Source of the DNA: Gammaproteobacteria bacterium
GTDB taxonomy: Bacteria > Pseudomonadota > Gammaproteobacteria > J044
Direction: 5' to 3'
Assembly (NCBI GenBank): GCA_026995955.1
Contig: JALWNJ010000051.1
Coordinates: 1 to 7,670, forward strand
DNA length: 7,670 nucleotides
Part shown: in pieces, positions 1 through 5,673 of the stretch
Layout of the letters: every line of letters begins with the position of its first letter
Numbering within the stretch: position 1 is the first letter of the stretch
Program-made: the position numbers and the translations under genes
Notes under the pieces: model-generated
Databases searched by the model: none
The model's input: only the letters and a program-made list of their open reading frames with translations
What the model was told of the DNA's origin: nothing

Positions 1-227
1 GGGTGCCGGCGGTGCCGGTGGCCGTGATCGGCGCCGACACCCTGGCCTACGACATGATGTACGACCGGCACGCGGATACTGCCTTCGTTGCCTGGGCGCG
101 GGCCCGGGGCGCCAGCCGGGCGGCCGACGGTCTCGGCATGCTGGTGGAGCAGGCGGCCGAGTCGTTCTTCATCTGGCGCGGGGTGCGGCCCGAGACCGGG
201 CCGGTACTGGCGGAACTGCGCGGCTGA
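1..227 (+). CDS. aroE: Shikimate dehydrogenase, C-terminal part (5' end outside window)
   Basis: AroE reduces 3-dehydroshikimate to shikimate with NADPH in the cytoplasmic chorismate (aromatic amino acid) pathway. Only about the last 75 codons are present; the reading frame is open from base 3 and runs off the left edge. The visible tail has the family's conserved C-terminal elements: a YDMMY segment (E. coli has YDMFY), then [10 protein letters not shown], then the signature [11 protein letters not shown] followed by FFIWRGV and a final PVL segment. These closely follow the end of E. coli AroE. The catalytic Lys/Asp pair and most of the NADP-binding fold lie outside the window, so intactness cannot be judged. 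The stop codon TGA is at 225-227, and the gene converges on rsmE with four bases between the stops. Identity rests on the DGLGMLV block and the order of motifs around it. Confidence 0.93.
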   Translation, partial: VPAVPVAVIGADTLAYDMMYDRHADTAFVAWARARGASRAADGLGMLVEQAAESFFIWRGVRPETGPVLAELRG

Positions 228-238
228 GGCCTCAGCCG
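221..238. repeat. Perfect 18-bp palindrome spanning two convergent stop codons
   Basis: CGGCTGAGGCCTCAGCCG equals its own reverse complement. It contains the aroE stop (225-227, + strand) and the rsmE stop (232-234, - strand) symmetrically placed around a central GGCC. As RNA from either strand it could fold into a 7-bp stem with a 4-nt GGCC loop. A bidirectional terminator is possible, but neither side is followed by a T-tract, so intrinsic termination is not supported by the sequence alone. Part of the symmetry comes simply from both genes ending in a Gly codon followed by TGA. Confidence 0.6.
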
Positions 239-972
239 AGATCGCCGAGGTGGTGCTGCAGCAGGGTGATGCCCGCCAGCGCCGCGGTCTCGGTGCGCAG
301 CACCCGCGGGCCCAGACCCAGGGCGCGGGCCCCGGCGGCGCACAGTCGCTCGCGCTCGGCCGCATCGAAGCCCCCCTCGGGGCCGATCAGGAGCTGGATC
401 GGCCGCTTCGCATCGAGCGTATCCAGCAGTGCCGAGGCAGGCTGCTCGCCCGGGTGCAGCAGCAGCGCCTGGATCTCCCGCGCGCCGGCCAGGGCCTCGG
501 CATGGAGATCGAGCGGACGCGGCGGTGCCAGCTCCGGCAGGCGCGTGCGCCCGCTCTGCTCGCAGGCGGCAATGATCACCCCCTGCCAGTGCGCCATCTT
601 CTTCTCCACCTGATGCGGCGGCAGCACGCTGCGCCGGCACACCAGCGGCAGGATGCGGCGCACCCCCAGCTCGGTGGCCTTCTGCAACGCCAGGTCCATG
701 TGCGTCCCGCGCGCCACGCCCTGGGCCAGGGCGAGGTCGAGCGGGCTTTCACGGTCCACCGGGTCGAAGTCGACGAGGCGCACCCGCGCCTCGCGCTTCG
801 AGGCCGAGACCAGCTCGCCGTGGAACTCGCCGCCCTCGCCGTTGAACAGGACCAGTGCCTGTCCGGGCCGGGCCCGCAGCACCTGCAGCAGGTGCCGGCG
901 CGGGCCCTCGGGCAGGGCCAGTTCCTGGCCGCGTTCCAGCGGCAGGGGGACGAACAGGCGGGTGCGGCGCAT
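232..972 (-). CDS. rsmE: 16S rRNA (uracil-1498-N3)-methyltransferase
   Basis: RsmE uses SAM to methylate N3 of U1498 in helix 44 of 16S rRNA on the assembled 30S subunit, releasing SAH. The 246-residue product matches the family's usual size (about 240-250). Residues 1-70 form the N-terminal PUA-like RNA-binding part (start MRRTRLFVPL, with RHLLQVLR around 26-33). The rest is the SPOUT knotted methyltransferase domain: KATELGV (98-104), EQSGR (138-142), IGPEGGF (196-202) and LGPRVLRTETA (220-230). The last two blocks form the SAM-binding trefoil knot. The ATG at 972 lies 22 nt after the metF stop on the same strand, so it is probably the last gene of a metK-ahcY-metF-rsmE run; its Shine-Dalgarno is weak. 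It is a SAM consumer placed next to SAM-cycle genes, though this may just be chance clustering. Confidence 0.96.
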   Translation of the reverse strand: MRRTRLFVPLPLERGQELALPEGPRRHLLQVLRARPGQALVLFNGEGGEFHGELVSASKREARVRLVDFDPVDRESPLDLALAQGVARGTHMDLALQKATELGVRRILPLVCRRSVLPPHQVEKKMAHWQGVIIAACEQSGRTRLPELAPPRPLDLHAEALAGAREIQALLLHPGEQPASALLDTLDAKRPIQLLIGPEGGFDAAERERLCAAGARALGLGPRVLRTETAALAGITLLQHHLGDLG

Positions 973-994
973 GGCCGGAGACTCGATCGGGGGC

Positions 995-1837
995 TCAGCC
1001 GAGACCGAGGGCGCGGCAGATGGTGGCCGAGGGCTCGGCGCGATTCATGGTGTAGAAGTGCAGTCCCGGCGCGCCACCCTCCATCAGCCGCCGGCACAGG
1101 TCGGTGACCACCTCGGTGCCGAAGGCCCGCAGGCTGTCGAGGTCGTCGCCGTAGGCCTCCAGCCGCTTGCGGATCCAGCGCGGGATCTCGGCGCCGCAGG
1201 CATCCGAGAAGCGTGCCAGCTGCACATAGTTGGTGATCGGCATGATGCCGGGCACCACCGGGATGTCGATGCCGCGCCGCCCGCAGTCGTCCATGAAGGC
1301 GAAGTAGGCGTCGGCGTTGTAGAAGTACTGGGTGATGGCCCCATTGGCCCCTTGGCGGACCTTGTGCGCGAACCAGTCCAGGTCCTCGCGCGCCGAGCGC
1401 GCCTGCGGGTGGAACTCGGGATAGGCCGCCACCTCGATGTGGAAGTGGTCGCCGGTCTGCTCGCGGATGAAGGCCACCAGCTCGCTGGCGTAGCCGAAGT
1501 CGCCCGGCTCCAACATGCCCGAGGGCATGTCGCCGCGCAGCGCCACCAGGTGGCGGATGCCGTGCTCGATGTAGGTGTCGAGGATGGCGCGGATCTCCGC
1601 GCGCGTGCTGCCGATGCAGGACAGGTGGGGGGCGCAGTCGATGCGGTCGTCCTGCTGGCGCAGGGCGAGGATGGTCTCCAGCGTGCGCGCGCGGGTGGTC
1701 CCGCCGGCGCCGAAGGTGACCGAGAAGAAGCGCGGCCCGAGCGGTACCAGCGCCCGCTGGGTGGCCAGCAGGTTGGCCAGCCCCTGCTCGGTCTTGGGCG
1801 GGAAGAACTCGAAGCTCAGCTCAAATTCGGCGGACAT
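995..1837 (-). CDS. metF: 5,10-methylenetetrahydrofolate reductase
   Basis: MetF is a cytoplasmic FAD enzyme that reduces 5,10-methylene-THF to 5-methyl-THF, the methyl donor for remaking methionine from homocysteine. The product is 280 residues (E. coli MetF is 296), a single TIM-barrel catalytic domain without the eukaryotic SAM-binding regulatory domain. Visible motifs are FEFFPPKTEQG (9-19), whose Glu10 matches the catalytic Glu28 of E. coli; FSVTFGAGGTTR (38-49); APHLSCIG (69-76); LRGDMP (100-105), whose Asp103 matches the flavin-tuning Asp120; then EVAAYPEFHP, a GAITQYFYNADAYFAF block and PVVPGIMPITNY. The ATG at 1837 puts the FEFFPPK block at its usual distance from the N-terminus. Only 39 nt separate it from ahcY upstream, and most of that gap is a strong hairpin. 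No good Shine-Dalgarno is seen (GGAC close to the start). It is probably co-transcribed with ahcY and so under the same SAH riboswitch. Confidence 0.97.
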   Translation of the reverse strand: MSAEFELSFEFFPPKTEQGLANLLATQRALVPLGPRFFSVTFGAGGTTRARTLETILALRQQDDRIDCAPHLSCIGSTRAEIRAILDTYIEHGIRHLVALRGDMPSGMLEPGDFGYASELVAFIREQTGDHFHIEVAAYPEFHPQARSAREDLDWFAHKVRQGANGAITQYFYNADAYFAFMDDCGRRGIDIPVVPGIMPITNYVQLARFSDACGAEIPRWIRKRLEAYGDDLDSLRAFGTEVVTDLCRRLMEGGAPGLHFYTMNRAEPSATICRALGLG

Positions 1838-1844
1838 GGGTCGT

Positions 1845-1868
1845 CCGGCCCCGGTTGCCCGGGGCCGG
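1845..1868 (-). promoter_or_regulatory. 10-bp GC hairpin with GCAA tetraloop in the ahcY-metF gap
   Basis: Read on the minus strand, CCGGCCCCGG (1868-1859), GCAA (1858-1855) and CCGGGGCCGG (1854-1845) form a perfect 10-bp all-GC stem closed by a GNRA-type tetraloop. The stem ends 7 nt before the metF ATG and overlaps the place where a Shine-Dalgarno should be. It has no U-tract, so it is not a classical terminator. Possible roles, all inferred, are 3'-end protection of an ahcY transcript, attenuation of read-through, or damping of metF translation. Confidence 0.55.
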
Positions 1869-1876
1869 CCTCGTGC

Positions 1877-3184
1877 TCAGTAGCGGTAGTGGTCGGGCTT
1901 GTAGGGGCCGTCCACCGGCACGCCGATGTACTCGGCCTGCGCCTGGGTCAGGCGCGTGAGCCTGGCGCCAATGCGGTCCAGGTGCAGGCGCGCCACCTTC
2001 TCGTCGAGGTGCTTGGGCAGCACGTAGACCTTCTTCTCGTACTTCTCCGGGTGGTTCCACAGCTCGATCTGGGCCAGCACCTGGTTGGTGAAGGAGTTGG
2101 ACATGACGAAGCTGGGATGCCCGGTGGCACAGCCCAGGTTCACCAGCCGGCCCTCGGCCAGCAGGATGATGCGCTTGCCGTCGGGGAAGACGATGTGGTC
2201 CACCTGCGGCTTGATGTTCTCCCACGGATACTGGCGCAGGCTGGCCACATCGATCTCGTCGTCGAAGTGGCCGATGTTGCAGACGATGGCCTCGTTCTTC
2301 ATCTGCAGCATGTGCTCGTGGGTGATGACATGGTAGTTGCCGGTGGCGGTGACGAAGATGTCGGCCTGGCTGGCGGCCTCGTCCATGGTCACCACGCGGT
2401 AGCCCTCCATCGCCGCCTGCAGGGCGCAGATGGGGTCGATCTCGGTGACCCACACGGTGGCCCCCATGCCGCGCAGCGACTGGGCGCAGCCCTTGCCCAC
2501 GTCGCCGTAGCCCAGCACCACGCAGATCTTGCCGGCGATCATGACATCGGTGGCGCGCTTGATGCCGTCGAGCAGCGACTCGCGGCAGCCGTAGAGGTTG
2601 TCGAACTTGGACTTGGTGACCGAGTCGTTGACATTGAAGGCGGGGATCTTCAGCGTGCCTTCCTCCATCATCTCGTACAGGCGATGCACGCCGGTGGTGG
2701 TCTCCTCGGACACCCCGCGCACCTGCTCCAGCAGCTCCGGATACTTCTCGTGCATCACCTGGGTGAGGTCGCCGCCGTCGTCGAGCAGCATGTTGGGATG
2801 CCAGTCCTCGGGGCCGTTGATGGTCTGGTCGATGCACCACCAGTACTCCTCCTCGGTCTCGCCCTTCCAGGCGAACACCGGGATGCCGGCGGCGGCGATG
2901 GCGGCGGCGGCATGGTCCTGGGTGGAGAAGATGTTGCACGACGACCAGCGCACCTCGGCGCCGAGTTCCACCAGCGTCTCGATCAGCACCGCGGTCTGGA
3001 TGGTCATGTGCAGGCAGCCGGCGATGCGCGCGCCCTTGAGCGGCTTGCTGTCGCGGTATTCCTCGCGCAGCGCCATCAGGCCCGGCATCTCGGTCTCGGC
3101 GATGCGGATCTCCTTGCGGCCCCAGTCGGCCAGGGACAGGTCGGCGACCTTGTAGTCGGTGAAGGAATCGACAACTGCGTTCAT
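1877..3184 (-). CDS. ahcY: S-adenosylhomocysteine hydrolase (adenosylhomocysteinase)
   Basis: AhcY reversibly splits SAH into homocysteine and adenosine, using tightly bound NAD, and so relieves SAH inhibition of methyltransferases. From the chosen ATG the product is 435 residues, close to the human enzyme (432), and lacks the roughly 40-residue insertion seen in some bacterial and plant homologues. Motifs: [16 protein letters not shown] (57-72, with the active-site His), [13 protein letters not shown] (83-95), DDGGDLT (135-141), the VTKSKFDN block with Lys191 and Asp195, the NAD-binding GYGDVGKG (225-232), [10 protein letters not shown] and the C-terminal YKPDHYRY that completes the cofactor site of the neighbouring subunit. 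The ATG at 3184 is preferred over the in-frame GTG at 3277: it has a GGAG 7 nt upstream, the homologous N-terminus starts there, and the extension would translate the riboswitch. It lies 118 nt downstream of metK and 39 nt upstream of metF. Confidence 0.98.
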   Translation of the reverse strand: MNAVVDSFTDYKVADLSLADWGRKEIRIAETEMPGLMALREEYRDSKPLKGARIAGCLHMTIQTAVLIETLVELGAEVRWSSCNIFSTQDHAAAAIAAAGIPVFAWKGETEEEYWWCIDQTINGPEDWHPNMLLDDGGDLTQVMHEKYPELLEQVRGVSEETTTGVHRLYEMMEEGTLKIPAFNVNDSVTKSKFDNLYGCRESLLDGIKRATDVMIAGKICVVLGYGDVGKGCAQSLRGMGATVWVTEIDPICALQAAMEGYRVVTMDEAASQADIFVTATGNYHVITHEHMLQMKNEAIVCNIGHFDDEIDVASLRQYPWENIKPQVDHIVFPDGKRIILLAEGRLVNLGCATGHPSFVMSNSFTNQVLAQIELWNHPEKYEKKVYVLPKHLDEKVARLHLDRIGARLTRLTQAQAEYIGVPVDGPYKPDHYRY

Positions 3185-3191
3185 TTTCGTA

Positions 3192-3195
3192 CTCC
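3192..3195 (-). promoter_or_regulatory. Shine-Dalgarno of ahcY (decides the start)
   Basis: Minus-strand GGAG, 7 nt upstream of the ATG at 3184 and 10 nt after the end of the riboswitch pseudoknot strand. It supports the 3184 start over the GTG at 3277. Its closeness to the aptamer suggests, by inference, that ligand binding could control ribosome access. Confidence 0.75.
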
Positions 3196-3205
3196 AGTGC
3201 AGAAC

Positions 3206-3280
3206 GAGCGCCGTTGTTGCCTGATGCGTGCCTGAGCCTGACGGGTCGTCTTCCCCGCTGCAGCGCTCCTCAGGCACGCA
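3206..3280 (-). promoter_or_regulatory. SAH riboswitch (ahcY leader, SAH_riboswitch class)
   Basis: The ahcY leader matches the known SAH-sensing aptamer in sequence and fold. P1 is a perfect 12-bp helix: UGCGUGCCUGAG (3280-3269) with CUCAGGCACGCA (3236-3225). The conserved GAGGAGCGCUGCA core (3271-3259) follows. P2 pairs CUG (3263-3261) with CAG (3240-3238) and GCGGG (3258-3254) with CCCGU (3245-3241) around an 8-nt loop. The pseudoknot P4 pairs GAGCGC (3268-3263) with GCGCUC (3211-3206) in the conserved AACGGCGCUC string. The optional P3 hairpin is essentially absent, leaving about 9 nt between P1 and P4. C3263 is listed in both P2 and P4, so the exact junction is uncertain by one pair. The class is known to bind SAH, reject SAM and switch on ahcY genes. 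It lies in the metK-ahcY gap, 22 nt after the metK stop, and probably also controls metF. Confidence 0.95.
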
Positions 3281-3294
3281 CGATGGATTCAGGG

Positions 3295-3300
3295 ATTATG
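3295..3300 (-). promoter_or_regulatory. Candidate -10 box for a riboswitch-ahcY transcript
   Basis: Minus-strand CATAAT (5 of 6 matches to TATAAT) stands out in GC-rich DNA just after the metK stop. A start about 7 nt downstream (near 3288) would place the RNA 5' end just ahead of riboswitch helix P1 (3280), the expected arrangement for a dedicated leader. At 16-18 nt spacing the -35 region lies inside the metK 3' end and does not resemble TTGACA, so this is a modest candidate. Confidence 0.35.
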
Positions 3301-3302
3301 GC

Positions 3303-4475
3303 TCATGCCGCCAGCCCCGCGGCCTCGCGCAGCAGCTCGGCACGGTCGGTGCGCTCCCAGGGCAGGTCCAGGTCCTCGCGCCCGAAGTGGCCGTAGCTGG
3401 CGGTGGCACGGTAGATCGGCTGCAGCAGGTCGAGCATGGTGATGATGCCCCAGGGGCGCAGGTCGAAGTGCTCGCGTACCAGGGCAATGATGCGTTCCTC
3501 GTCCAGTCGGGCGGTGCCGAAGGTATTGAGGCTGATGGAGGTCGGCTCGGCCACGCCGATGGCGTAGGAGACCTGGATCTCGCAGCGATCGGCCAGCCCC
3601 GCGGCGACGATGTTCTTGGCCACGTAGCGGCCGGCATAGGCCGCCGAGCGGTCCACCTTGGACGGGTCCTTGCCGGAGAAGGCGCCGCCGCCGTGGCGTG
3701 CCATGCCGCCGTAGGTATCGACGATGATCTTGCGCCCGGTGAGGCCGCAGTCGCCCATCGGCCCGCCAATGACGAACTTGCCGGTGGGGTTGATGTGGAT
3801 CCTGTCCTCGGGGCAGTGCTGCAGCCACGCCTCCGGGATCACCGGCTTGATGATCAGCTCGCGCACCGCCTCGTGCAGCTGCGGCTGTGAGATCTCGGGG
3901 GCGTGCTGGGTGGAGAGCACGATGGCCTCCACCGCCACCGGGCGGCCGTCCTCGTAGCGGAAGGTGACCTGGCTCTTGGCGTCCGGTCGCAGCCAGGGCA
4001 ACTCGCCGTTGTTGCGCAGCTCGGCCTGGCGCCGCACCAGGCGGTGGGCATAGGTGATCGGGGCTGGCATCAGCACATCGGTCTCGTTGCTGGCGTAGCC
4101 GAACATCAGGCCCTGGTCTCCGGCGCCCTGTTCCTCGCGGGATGCGCGGTCCACCCCCTGGTTGATGTCGGGCGACTGTTCACCCAGCGCGTTGAGCACG
4201 GCGCAGGTGTGGCCGTCGAAGCCGATGTCGGAGTGGGTGTAGCCGATGTTGTTGACCACCTCGCGCACGATGCGCTCGTACTCGACATGGGCCGAGGTGG
4301 TGATCTCGCCGGCCAGCACCACCATGCCGGTCTTCACCAGCGTCTCGCAGGCGACGCGGGCATGCGGATCCTGGGCGATGATGGCATCGAGGATGGCATC
4401 GGAGATCTGGTCGGCCATCTTGTCGGGATGCCCCTCGGAGACGGATTCCGAGGTGAAAACGAAGTTCTCGCTCAT
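3303..4475 (-). CDS. metK: S-adenosylmethionine synthetase (methionine adenosyltransferase)
   Basis: MetK makes SAM from methionine and ATP, releasing phosphate and pyrophosphate; it works in the cytoplasm as a homotetramer with Mg2+ and K+. The product from the ATG at 4475 is 390 residues (E. coli 384). It shows [13 protein letters not shown] (7-19, with the active-site His16), the first family signature [11 protein letters not shown] (117-127), and the second, glycine-rich phosphate-binding signature GGGAFSGKD (262-270) followed by PSKVD. The C-terminal part has the usual [12 protein letters not shown] and ending domain with YGHFGRED. An upstream in-frame ATG at 4682 would add 69 low-complexity Arg/Pro/Ala residues overlapping the previous gene, so 4475 is clearly right. 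No strong Shine-Dalgarno is visible before it. I saw no SAM riboswitch or MetJ-box tandem upstream. It heads the metK-ahcY-metF-rsmE run. Confidence 0.98.
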   Translation of the reverse strand: MSENFVFTSESVSEGHPDKMADQISDAILDAIIAQDPHARVACETLVKTGMVVLAGEITTSAHVEYERIVREVVNNIGYTHSDIGFDGHTCAVLNALGEQSPDINQGVDRASREEQGAGDQGLMFGYASNETDVLMPAPITYAHRLVRRQAELRNNGELPWLRPDAKSQVTFRYEDGRPVAVEAIVLSTQHAPEISQPQLHEAVRELIIKPVIPEAWLQHCPEDRIHINPTGKFVIGGPMGDCGLTGRKIIVDTYGGMARHGGGAFSGKDPSKVDRSAAYAGRYVAKNIVAAGLADRCEIQVSYAIGVAEPTSISLNTFGTARLDEERIIALVREHFDLRPWGIITMLDLLQPIYRATASYGHFGREDLDLPWERTDRAELLREAAGLAA

Positions 4476-4510
4476 GGGCGGCTGCAGTCCGTGGTTTGCA
4501 AAATGGCGCG

Positions 4511-4516
4511 ATTGTA
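4511..4516 (-). promoter_or_regulatory. metK: Candidate -10 box of the metK promoter
   Basis: Minus-strand TACAAT (5 of 6 matches to TATAAT) sits in the 82-nt gap upstream of metK, just past a strong GC hairpin. A start about 7 nt downstream would give a leader of roughly 30 nt. The expected -35 position falls inside the hairpin stem and does not match TTGACA, so either an activator is needed or the site is weak. Confidence 0.45.
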
Positions 4517-4526
4517 CCGCGCCCGG

Positions 4527-4553
4527 CGCCCCGGCGCATCCCGCGCCGGGGCG
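4527..4553. terminator. 11-bp GC hairpin between the PhnD-like gene and metK
   Basis: CGCCCCGGCGC (4527-4537), a 5-nt loop (4538-4542) and GCGCCGGGGCG (4543-4553) form a perfect 11-bp stem starting 5 nt after the stop codon of the PhnD-like gene. Its place immediately after a coding region, with the next gene's likely promoter just beyond, suggests a transcript end or 3' stabiliser for the upstream gene. There is no T-tract on either strand, so an intrinsic terminator is not proven. Confidence 0.45.
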
Positions 4554-4557
4554 GGGC

Positions 4558-5388
4558 TCAGTAGCCCCACACCCCCTGCAGCAGGCGGCTGTAGCCCTCG
4601 TAGGTGTCGGCGCTGGCGGGAATGAAGGCCGGCATGTTGATCCGCGAGAGCATCTTCTTGCCCTCGGGGGTCTTGCCGGCATTGACCAGCGCCTCGCGCA
4701 GCTTCTGCACCAGTTCGTCGGGCAGTTCCGGCGAGGCCGAGAGCGCGATGTGCGGTACCTGGCTGGTGGTGGTCACGGTGTTGAGGTCGGGATACTGCTG
4801 TACCAGCGGGGTGGGGATGATGGCGGCCACCGCGCGTCCCTCCAGCACGGCACGCGCTGCGCTTTCACTGTCGGGCACCTCGACGATCGACGGCTGGCGC
4901 ATCGGGTTGGGGAACAGCTCGGCCACGCGCAGGGCCCCCAGGCTGGGCGAACCCAGGGTGGCCACCCGCTTGCCGATCAGCTCGTTGGGGTCGAACACCA
5001 GGGTGTCCTGGCCGGTGACCAGGGTGTAGCTCACCTGACCGGGAATGCGTGCCAGGGGCCGGTAGTCCATGCGCTCGACGAGGAAGTCGGTGAGGTGGGC
5101 GCCGGTCAGCACCAGATCGAAGCTCTCACCCTTCTTCAGCCGCTCCCAGAAGGTAAAGAAGTTGCGCGAGGGCACGATCTTCACCGGCCGGCCGACGGCC
5201 TTGCCCAGGTAGTCCGCCAGCGGCTGCCAGGCCTGAACCGTGCGTTCGGGCGGCAGCACCGGCTGGATGCCAAGGCGCAGCGGCTCGGCGGCAATGGCAG
5301 GGAAGGAGAGGAGAAACAGCAACAGAATTGGTACCAAAGTACCAGTTCCGGCAAGGAAGCATGGTTTTTTCATTGGATGCACACCCAT
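4558..5388 (-). CDS. PhnD-family periplasmic substrate-binding protein (orphan)
   Basis: Looks like a phosphate/phosphite/phosphonate-type ABC transporter binding protein, a family that also includes sensory and uncharacterised members. The 276-residue product begins with a type I signal peptide: two Lys (7-8), a hydrophobic run rich in Leu (about 18-31) and a likely cut after AIA or AIAA (31-34). The mature part opens with the family pattern [15 protein letters not shown], then [16 protein letters not shown] (54-69), [14 protein letters not shown] (90-103), [19 protein letters not shown] (136-154) and a second-lobe segment [15 protein letters not shown]. The Cys at 10 is not in a lipobox. 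The start is uncertain: ATG at 5388 or 5373 (giving MKKPC), neither with a good Shine-Dalgarno. No permease or ATPase gene is adjacent, so the ligand cannot be assigned, and transport may not be its job. It is read in the same direction as metK, 82 nt upstream of it. Confidence 0.85.
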   Translation of the reverse strand: MGVHPMKKPCFLAGTGTLVPILLLFLLSFPAIAAEPLRLGIQPVLPPERTVQAWQPLADYLGKAVGRPVKIVPSRNFFTFWERLKKGESFDLVLTGAHLTDFLVERMDYRPLARIPGQVSYTLVTGQDTLVFDPNELIGKRVATLGSPSLGALRVAELFPNPMRQPSIVEVPDSESAARAVLEGRAVAAIIPTPLVQQYPDLNTVTTTSQVPHIALSASPELPDELVQKLREALVNAGKTPEGKKMLSRINMPAFIPASADTYEGYSRLLQGVWGY

Positions 5389-5439
5389 GTTTTCATTAGT
5401 AAATTATGAAATGCGGTGGTGCTTCCCTGCCTTTACCGG

Positions 5440-5468
5440 AGTCTATGGCAGTCAGACGGGCATATCAA
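5440..5468 (-). promoter_or_regulatory. Candidate sigma70 promoter for the PhnD-like gene
   Basis: Minus-strand TTGATA (5468-5463, 5 of 6 to TTGACA) and TAGACT (5445-5440, 4 of 6 to TATAAT) are separated by exactly 17 nt. The start would lie near 5433, giving a leader of roughly 45-60 nt depending on which ATG is used. Confidence 0.4.
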
Positions 5469-5662
5469 GTTGTTGTCGTGTCCGGGACGCCGCACCGGGG
5501 TCCGGGTTGCGGCGGTCGCTATTGCTCCGGGGCTTGAAGTCGGGGAAAATACCCGGCCTTGTTTGCGCCGTCCGCCTGTGACGCGGCCGGTGCGGCGGGG
5601 TCTTCCGGCGGGGGGGTGAAGCCCGGAGGACCTGCGCCCGACGAATCTACTTTTGCATATCG

Positions 5663-5667
5663 AGGAG
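5663..5667 (+). promoter_or_regulatory. tkt: Shine-Dalgarno of tkt
   Basis: AGGAG, within GAGGAG, lies 6 nt upstream of the ATG at 5674. This is the strongest ribosome binding site in the window, fits a highly expressed central-metabolism gene, and fixes the tkt start. Confidence 0.85.
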
Positions 5668-5673
5668 TGACCT

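Larger units (their letters stand above)
5389..5673. other. Divergent intergenic region between the PhnD-like gene and tkt
   Basis: These 285 bases hold no supported gene. The side next to the PhnD-like gene (5389-5410) is AT-rich compared with its surroundings; the rest is GC-rich. It should carry promoters for both genes. The best minus-strand candidate is listed separately. For tkt the best I can offer is a weak TTGCTC (5522-5527) with GAAAAT (5545-5550) at 17-nt spacing, matching 3 of 6 and 4 of 6 positions. GTCCGGG occurs twice, at 5480-5486 and 5500-5506, exactly 20 nt apart. The tkt leader from that candidate would be about 115 nt; no riboswitch class was recognised in it. Confidence 0.6.

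Noticed and set aside
653..3235. 860-codon open frame on the + strand opposite rsmE, metF and ahcY
   Set aside because: It lies antisense to three genes with clear family motifs. Its Gly/Val/Asp/His/Leu-rich repetitive composition is typical of the complement of high-GC coding DNA, and I recognise no domain.
4527..4553. Hairpin as a proven intrinsic terminator
   Set aside because: The stem is strong, but neither strand has a T-tract after it, so only a tentative terminator call is kept.
4476..4557. SAM riboswitch or MetJ operator upstream of metK
   Set aside because: No recognisable SAM aptamer core and no tandem AGACGTCT-like boxes can be seen; the gap is only 82 nt.
4476..4682. N-terminal extension of metK to an ATG at 4682
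   Set aside because: The added 69 residues are Arg/Pro/Ala-rich, overlap the PhnD-like coding region and cover the promoter and hairpin; homologues start at [12 protein letters not shown] (4475).
5321..5350. GGTAC/GTACC inverted repeat as an operator
   Set aside because: It is a 5-bp repeat inside the signal-peptide coding sequence of the PhnD-like gene, too short to set apart from chance.
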